From: an uncultured Christensenella sp.
Lineage (GTDB): Bacteria; Bacillota; Clostridia; Christensenellales; UBA1242
Assembly (NCBI GenBank): GCA_949293915.1
Contig: CASFFJ010000077.1
Span: forward strand, 1 to 9,813
Direction of reading: 5' to 3'
DNA length: 9,813 bases
Shown here: positions 6,985 through 9,813 of the stretch, piece by piece
How the letters are laid out: every line of letters begins with the position of its first letter
Position numbering within the stretch: position 1 is the stretch's first letter
Made by a program: the position numbers and the translations under genes
The notes under the pieces: generated by a model
The model's input: the letters and a program-made list of their open reading frames with translations, nothing else
Databases searched by the model: none
What the model was told of the DNA's origin: nothing

Positions 6985-7317
6985 ATGGCATACGGACATA
7001 ATGGTTTTGGTGGCGGGATGAATATGAACGCCCTAATGCAACAAGCAAGAAAAATGCAAGAACAAATGGTAAAAGCGCAAGAAGAACTTGCAAACGCACT
7101 AATTGAAGGTAAATCAGGTGGCGATTTGGTAACTGTCACAATGAATGGTAAGCGCGAGATTAAATCTATCAAATTAAAAAAAGAAGCTGTAGATCCAGAT
7201 GATATAGAAATGCTAGAAGATTTAATTATCGTTGCGATTAATGATGCCAACGCTAAAGCAGAAGAACTCAGCAATGAGAAAATGGGTGGTTTTGGCGGAT
7301 TAGGTGGGTTGATGTAA
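6985..7317 (+). CDS. ebfC: Nucleoid-associated protein, YbaB/EbfC family
   Basis: A small (110-residue) dimeric DNA-binding protein that coats the nucleoid. The family is almost always encoded between dnaX and recR, as here. The N-terminus is Gly/Met-rich (about 6-15), then MQQARKMQEQMVKAQEEL (18-35) forms the long family helix. A three-strand sheet region includes VTVTMNGKREIKSIKL, and PDDIEMLEDLIIVAINDANAKA (about 72-93) is the second helix. The tail ends in Gly-rich GGFGGLGGLM. Three bases separate it from dnaX, and its AAGGAG site (6973-6978) spans into the dnaX stop region. Its own stop overlaps the recR start. Confidence 0.93.
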   Translation: MAYGHNGFGGGMNMNALMQQARKMQEQMVKAQEELANALIEGKSGGDLVTVTMNGKREIKSIKLKKEAVDPDDIEMLEDLIIVAINDANAKAEELSNEKMGGFGGLGGLM

Positions 7318-7910
7318 TGAATCAAATTGAATCAATGGAACGACTCGTAAATGAGTTTTCACGTTTGCCGGGCGTTGGTAAAAAGACAGCACAACGTTAT
7401 GCACATTTTATAATAGAGCAGACAGAATCAGATGTGCGTGATTTCGCAGATGCATTGGTTACGGCGAAAGAACGTATACATTTATGCAAAATCTGTGCAA
7501 ATTTTACAGATAAAGAAATTTGTGACATTTGTAGTAAACAAAAAAAAGAACCAATTATTTGTGTGGTAAAAGAGCCTAAAGATGTTATGGCATTAGAAAA
7601 AGTGCACGAATTTAACGGCAGTTATCACGTGTTACACGGCGTTATTAATCCAATTGAAGGCAAAGGACCTAATGATATAAATATTAAATCTCTTTTGTTG
7701 CGTATTCAGACAGAAAATATAAATGAAGTGATTATCGCTACGAATCCAGATGTTGAAGGTGAGGCAACAGCAATGTATATCGCTAATTTAATTAAACCAT
7801 TGGGTGTAAAAGTGACTCGTATTGCACAAGGTATATCAATGGGTAGCGAACTTGAGTATACTGATTCAGTAACATTGTCTAAAGCATTGTCTTTAAGGCG
7901 AGAGATATAA
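7317..7910 (+). CDS. recR: Recombination mediator protein RecR
   Basis: RecR acts with RecO and RecF to load RecA on gapped single-stranded DNA. The 197-residue length is normal. In order: the helix-hairpin-helix LPGVGKKTAQRYAHF (17-31), a four-Cys zinc finger (Cys57, Cys60, Cys69, Cys72) and a Toprim domain. The Toprim domain includes ICVVKEPKDVMALE (about 80-93, with the conserved Glu85), HGVINPIEGKGPND (about 106-119), IIATNPDVEGEATAMYI (about 139-155) and the C-terminal RIAQGISMGSELEYTD. The zinc-finger and Toprim residues are all present. The ATG overlaps the ebfC TAA by one base (TAATG). Only a weak GGTGGG-like site precedes it, so translation is likely coupled to ebfC. Confidence 0.95.
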   Translation: MNQIESMERLVNEFSRLPGVGKKTAQRYAHFIIEQTESDVRDFADALVTAKERIHLCKICANFTDKEICDICSKQKKEPIICVVKEPKDVMALEKVHEFNGSYHVLHGVINPIEGKGPNDINIKSLLLRIQTENINEVIIATNPDVEGEATAMYIANLIKPLGVKVTRIAQGISMGSELEYTDSVTLSKALSLRREI

Positions 7911-7911
7911 T
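7906..7911 (+). promoter_or_regulatory. Possible -10 element of an extra promoter for mscL
   Basis: A perfect TATAAT overlaps the recR stop codon and would start RNA near 7918, just before the mscL ribosome site (AAGGA, 7920-7924). No acceptable -35 box sits 16-18 bases upstream (the sequence there is AGCATT-like), so this is weak. mscL may simply be read from the upstream block, from which it is separated by only 20 bases. Confidence 0.3.
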
Positions 7912-7930
7912 TTTGATATAAGGATAACTT

Positions 7931-8551
7931 ATGAAAAAATTTTTTCAAGAATTTAAAAAGTTTATATTAAGAGGTAATGTTTTTGATATGGCGGTTGGTC
8001 TTATTATTGCCTCTTCATTTAATAAAATAGTTTCTAGTATGGTAAATGATATTATTATGCCACTCATCACTTGGTCAACAGGTGCATCAAGTCTTGCCGA
8101 TTTAAGTATACCACTTAGATACGAAATTGTAGATGGGGTAAAGGTTGTGACACTCAGTTGGGCATATGGTAATTTTATCCAAACAGTAATAGACTTTTTG
8201 ATTGTAGCATTTTCATTATTTGTAGTTATTAAGATTGTGAATGTTAGTAGAGATAAAATTAAAGATTTTAATGAAGATTTGACTGAATGGTCAAGTAAAG
8301 AATATAAGTCAGAACGTAAAAGAATAAAATTGCAAGCTAAACAAGAAGGCAGAAAATTTAAAGAGTTATGGGCAGAACATTTAGAAAATAAGAAAAAGTT
8401 ACAAGAAGAGCAGGTAAAAATTCAAGCAGAAGAAAAAGCAAAAAAAGAAGCAGAAGAGCGTATACTTAATCCTACTCAAGAAGACTTATTAAAAGAAATT
8501 CGTGACCTATTAAAAGAACAGTCGAAAAAAGAAAAAGCATTGAAAAAATAA
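7931..8551 (+). CDS. mscL: Large-conductance mechanosensitive channel MscL with extended cytoplasmic linker
   Basis: MscL is a homopentameric inner-membrane channel that opens under membrane tension to release solutes during osmotic downshock. Residues 1-12 form the amphipathic N-terminal helix (MKKFFQEFKKFI). RGNVFDMAVGLIIASSFNKI (14-33) is the pore-lining TM1 signature. A periplasmic loop covers about 46-76, and WAYGNFIQTVIDFLIVAFSLF (about 77-97) is TM2. The canonical C-terminal bundle NPTQEDLLKEIRDLLKEQ is at 180-197. Between TM2 and that bundle lies a roughly 75-residue, Lys/Glu-rich, probably coiled helical stretch. This makes the protein 206 residues against about 130-150 usually. The start has a clear AAGGA site six bases upstream. 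Confidence 0.93.
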   Translation: MKKFFQEFKKFILRGNVFDMAVGLIIASSFNKIVSSMVNDIIMPLITWSTGASSLADLSIPLRYEIVDGVKVVTLSWAYGNFIQTVIDFLIVAFSLFVVIKIVNVSRDKIKDFNEDLTEWSSKEYKSERKRIKLQAKQEGRKFKELWAEHLENKKKLQEEQVKIQAEEKAKKEAEERILNPTQEDLLKEIRDLLKEQSKKEKALKK

Positions 8552-8564
8552 TCAATGTTTTTTT
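8538..8564 (+). terminator. Weak candidate terminator at the 3' end of mscL
   Basis: The arms CATTG (8538-8542) and CAATG (8553-8557) surround a 10-base loop and are followed by a T7 run (8558-8564). The A run before the left arm can pair with some of the T run across one unpaired G. It straddles the mscL stop codon. The stem is short, so confidence is modest, but it is the only candidate terminator on this strand before valS. Confidence 0.4.
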
Positions 8565-8620
8565 ATTTAAATTTTTTAAGCGAACAAACAACAAAATTAT
8601 TTATCTAATTGCGTAAAATT

Positions 8621-8645
8621 AAAAAAAAGGCTATTGCTAGCCTTT
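8621..8645 (-). terminator. Intrinsic terminator of valS, overlapping its stop codon
   Basis: The arms AAAGGCTA (8626-8633) and TAGCCTTT (8638-8645) pair perfectly around a 4-base loop. On the minus strand the stem is followed by an unbroken T run (plus-strand A8, 8621-8628, partly within the stem). The valS TAA (8644-8646) is part of the stem base. With three G-C pairs it is the strongest terminator in the window. Confidence 0.8.
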
Positions 8646-9813
8646 AATTATCGCTTAACACTTCACCAATTTTAACATCTAATTTACCGTTTTTATAAAT
8701 TAGATTTTGAACAGAGGTCACAGCCTTTATGTCATCCGCACATAACGCTATAAAATCAAAATTGTCATTATAGATAGTTATGTCTTTTATTTGTGTTTTT
8801 AGACTGAGTTTGTTTTCGCTCTTAAACTGACGAACGCGTGATACTATATCAATGATTTTGTCGCCATCTTCAATGATATTTTTGTCATAATCAACATCAA
8901 TTTTTGACAATTCAAATTTATGAATACTGATAAGTTTTTCATTCGCTTTATAAGTGTTTTGATATATCTCTTCTGTTAGATGAGGTAGATATATTGCAAA
9001 CAACTTTATTAACCCTAAAAATACATAATATGAAGTGTATTGTGCGCTTGCCTTGGCGTGTTCGCCATAAACTTCTGGTTTATATAGTCTATTTTTAGCA
9101 ATTTCGATATAATTGTCACAAAAGTTCCAAAAAAAACTCTCTAATTCACTCATTGCGAGCCCAATCTCATATTTATCAAAATATTTAACAAAATTATCGT
9201 ACATTTTATTGAATTTTGCAATAATCCATTTATCCATTGGGAGTAAGTCTAGTTTATTAGGTTTGTAGCCATCCAAGAATTGCCAAATAAATTTTGATGC
9301 GTTGTAGATTTTGTTTACTAATTTAGCACCATTTTTTAGTGCATCATCGCTAAGGATTATATCACGACCAAGACTTCCCGTTGCTGCCCAATAGCGCACT
9401 ACATCTGCTGAATTTTCTTCGATGAATTCAGCCGTTCCTTTTTTAGCATTATTCTTTGATTTACTGATTTTTTGCCCCTTATCTGCTAACACATAGCCAG
9501 AAATCATAATGTTATCCCATGGACGTGAATTGTTGTGATAATGACCTTTAACTATTGTGTAGAAGTCCCAAGTACGTATTATATCGTGTGCGTTAGGACG
9601 CAATGTCATAGGGAACAATTTATTGAACAAACTATCATCAACATTCCATTTGCAGTTTATTTGTGGAGTGATGGAGCTAGTTGCCCATGTATCCAAAATG
9701 TCCACTTCTGGCTCAAATTCTGTCGATCCGCAACTGCATACGTGATTTGGTTTGTCAGTTAAAGGGTTGACAGGTAAATCTTTTTTATCAGCTACAATTG
9801 GCTTGCCACATTG
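8644..9813 (-). CDS. valS: Valyl-tRNA synthetase, archaeal-type, C-terminal part (N-terminus outside window)
   Basis: A class I aminoacyl-tRNA synthetase that charges tRNA-Val. The frame stays open to the window edge, giving 389 visible residues; the GTG at 9703-9705 is internal (EPEVDILDTW). Counting from the edge, visible parts are a zinc-knuckle-like region (CGKPIVADK at about 2-10, then CSCG near 26), LPVNPLT, DILDTWATSSITPQI (38-52), RPNAHDIIRTWDFYTI (about 71-87) and the KMSKS loop as KISKS (115-119). The class Ia anticodon-binding helical domain follows. DTWATSS and HDIIRTW resemble the archaeal-type ValRS also known in some bacteria, not the common bacterial form. The protein ends soon after the anticodon-binding domain, without the C-terminal coiled-coil arm of standard bacterial ValRS. 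The editing domain and HIGH motif lie outside the window. Confidence 0.92.
   Translation of the reverse strand, partial: QCGKPIVADKKDLPVNPLTDKPNHVCSCGSTEFEPEVDILDTWATSSITPQINCKWNVDDSLFNKLFPMTLRPNAHDIIRTWDFYTIVKGHYHNNSRPWDNIMISGYVLADKGQKISKSKNNAKKGTAEFIEENSADVVRYWAATGSLGRDIILSDDALKNGAKLVNKIYNASKFIWQFLDGYKPNKLDLLPMDKWIIAKFNKMYDNFVKYFDKYEIGLAMSELESFFWNFCDNYIEIAKNRLYKPEVYGEHAKASAQYTSYYVFLGLIKLFAIYLPHLTEEIYQNTYKANEKLISIHKFELSKIDVDYDKNIIEDGDKIIDIVSRVRQFKSENKLSLKTQIKDITIYNDNFDFIALCADDIKAVTSVQNLIYKNGKLDVKIGEVLSDN

Noticed and set aside
6807..7325. Minus-strand open frame of 172 codons across the dnaX-ebfC-recR junction
   Set aside because: It runs antisense to three confident genes and has Ser/Leu/Pro-rich shadow composition.
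9703..9705. GTG as the start of valS
   Set aside because: The frame continues to the window edge with recognisable ValRS sequence (LPVNP, CSCG), so this is an internal Val codon.
9535..9762. Plus-strand open frame of 75 codons within valS
   Set aside because: It is antisense to conserved ValRS motifs and has no promoter or ribosome site.

Overview
The window is a stretch of a very AT-rich, low-GC bacterial chromosome. All eleven visible stop codons are TAA, and Shine-Dalgarno sites are of the AGGAG type. Gene content points to Bacillota, probably an uncultured Clostridia-like lineage descended from endospore formers: AddA rather than RecB, the mini-RNase III MrnC, a SigH (Spo0H)-type sigma factor, and the dnaX-ybaB-recR block. 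I cannot fix the genus from the sequence.

Layout. Bases 2-2518 (+) hold the C-terminal two thirds of the helicase-nuclease AddA. It converges with, and overlaps by 9 bases, a 72-residue unidentified minus-strand gene. A 323-base, extremely AT-rich intergenic region follows, with three inverted repeats, one of which is a convincing terminator. Next is a minus-strand two-pass membrane protein of unknown function (3052-3591). It is divergent from a seven-gene plus-strand block, mrnC-rlmB-sigH-dnaX-ybaB(ebfC)-recR-mscL (3694-8551). The window closes with the C-terminal part of a minus-strand valyl-tRNA synthetase (8644-9813, N-terminus outside the window).

How the genes fit together. mrnC and rlmB act on 23S rRNA (maturation of the termini and 2'-O-methylation). 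SigH is a transition-phase sigma factor. dnaX, ybaB and recR serve the replisome clamp loader, the nucleoid and recombinational repair. mscL is an osmotic safety valve. From rlmB to recR the genes are separated by 0-3 bases or overlap by one base, which suggests one transcript with translational coupling. The block joins two clusters that are separate in Bacillus subtilis (cysS-mrnC-rlmB-yacP-sigH and dnaX-yaaK-recR), and yacP is absent.

The region is mostly housekeeping. I see no mobile element, CRISPR array, toxin-antitoxin or defence island and no clearly new multi-gene system. The points most worth a second look are the archaeal-type valyl-tRNA synthetase, the unusually long charged linker in MscL, the two unidentified minus-strand genes, the exact in-frame abutment of rlmB and sigH, and a possible leaderless start for mrnC.
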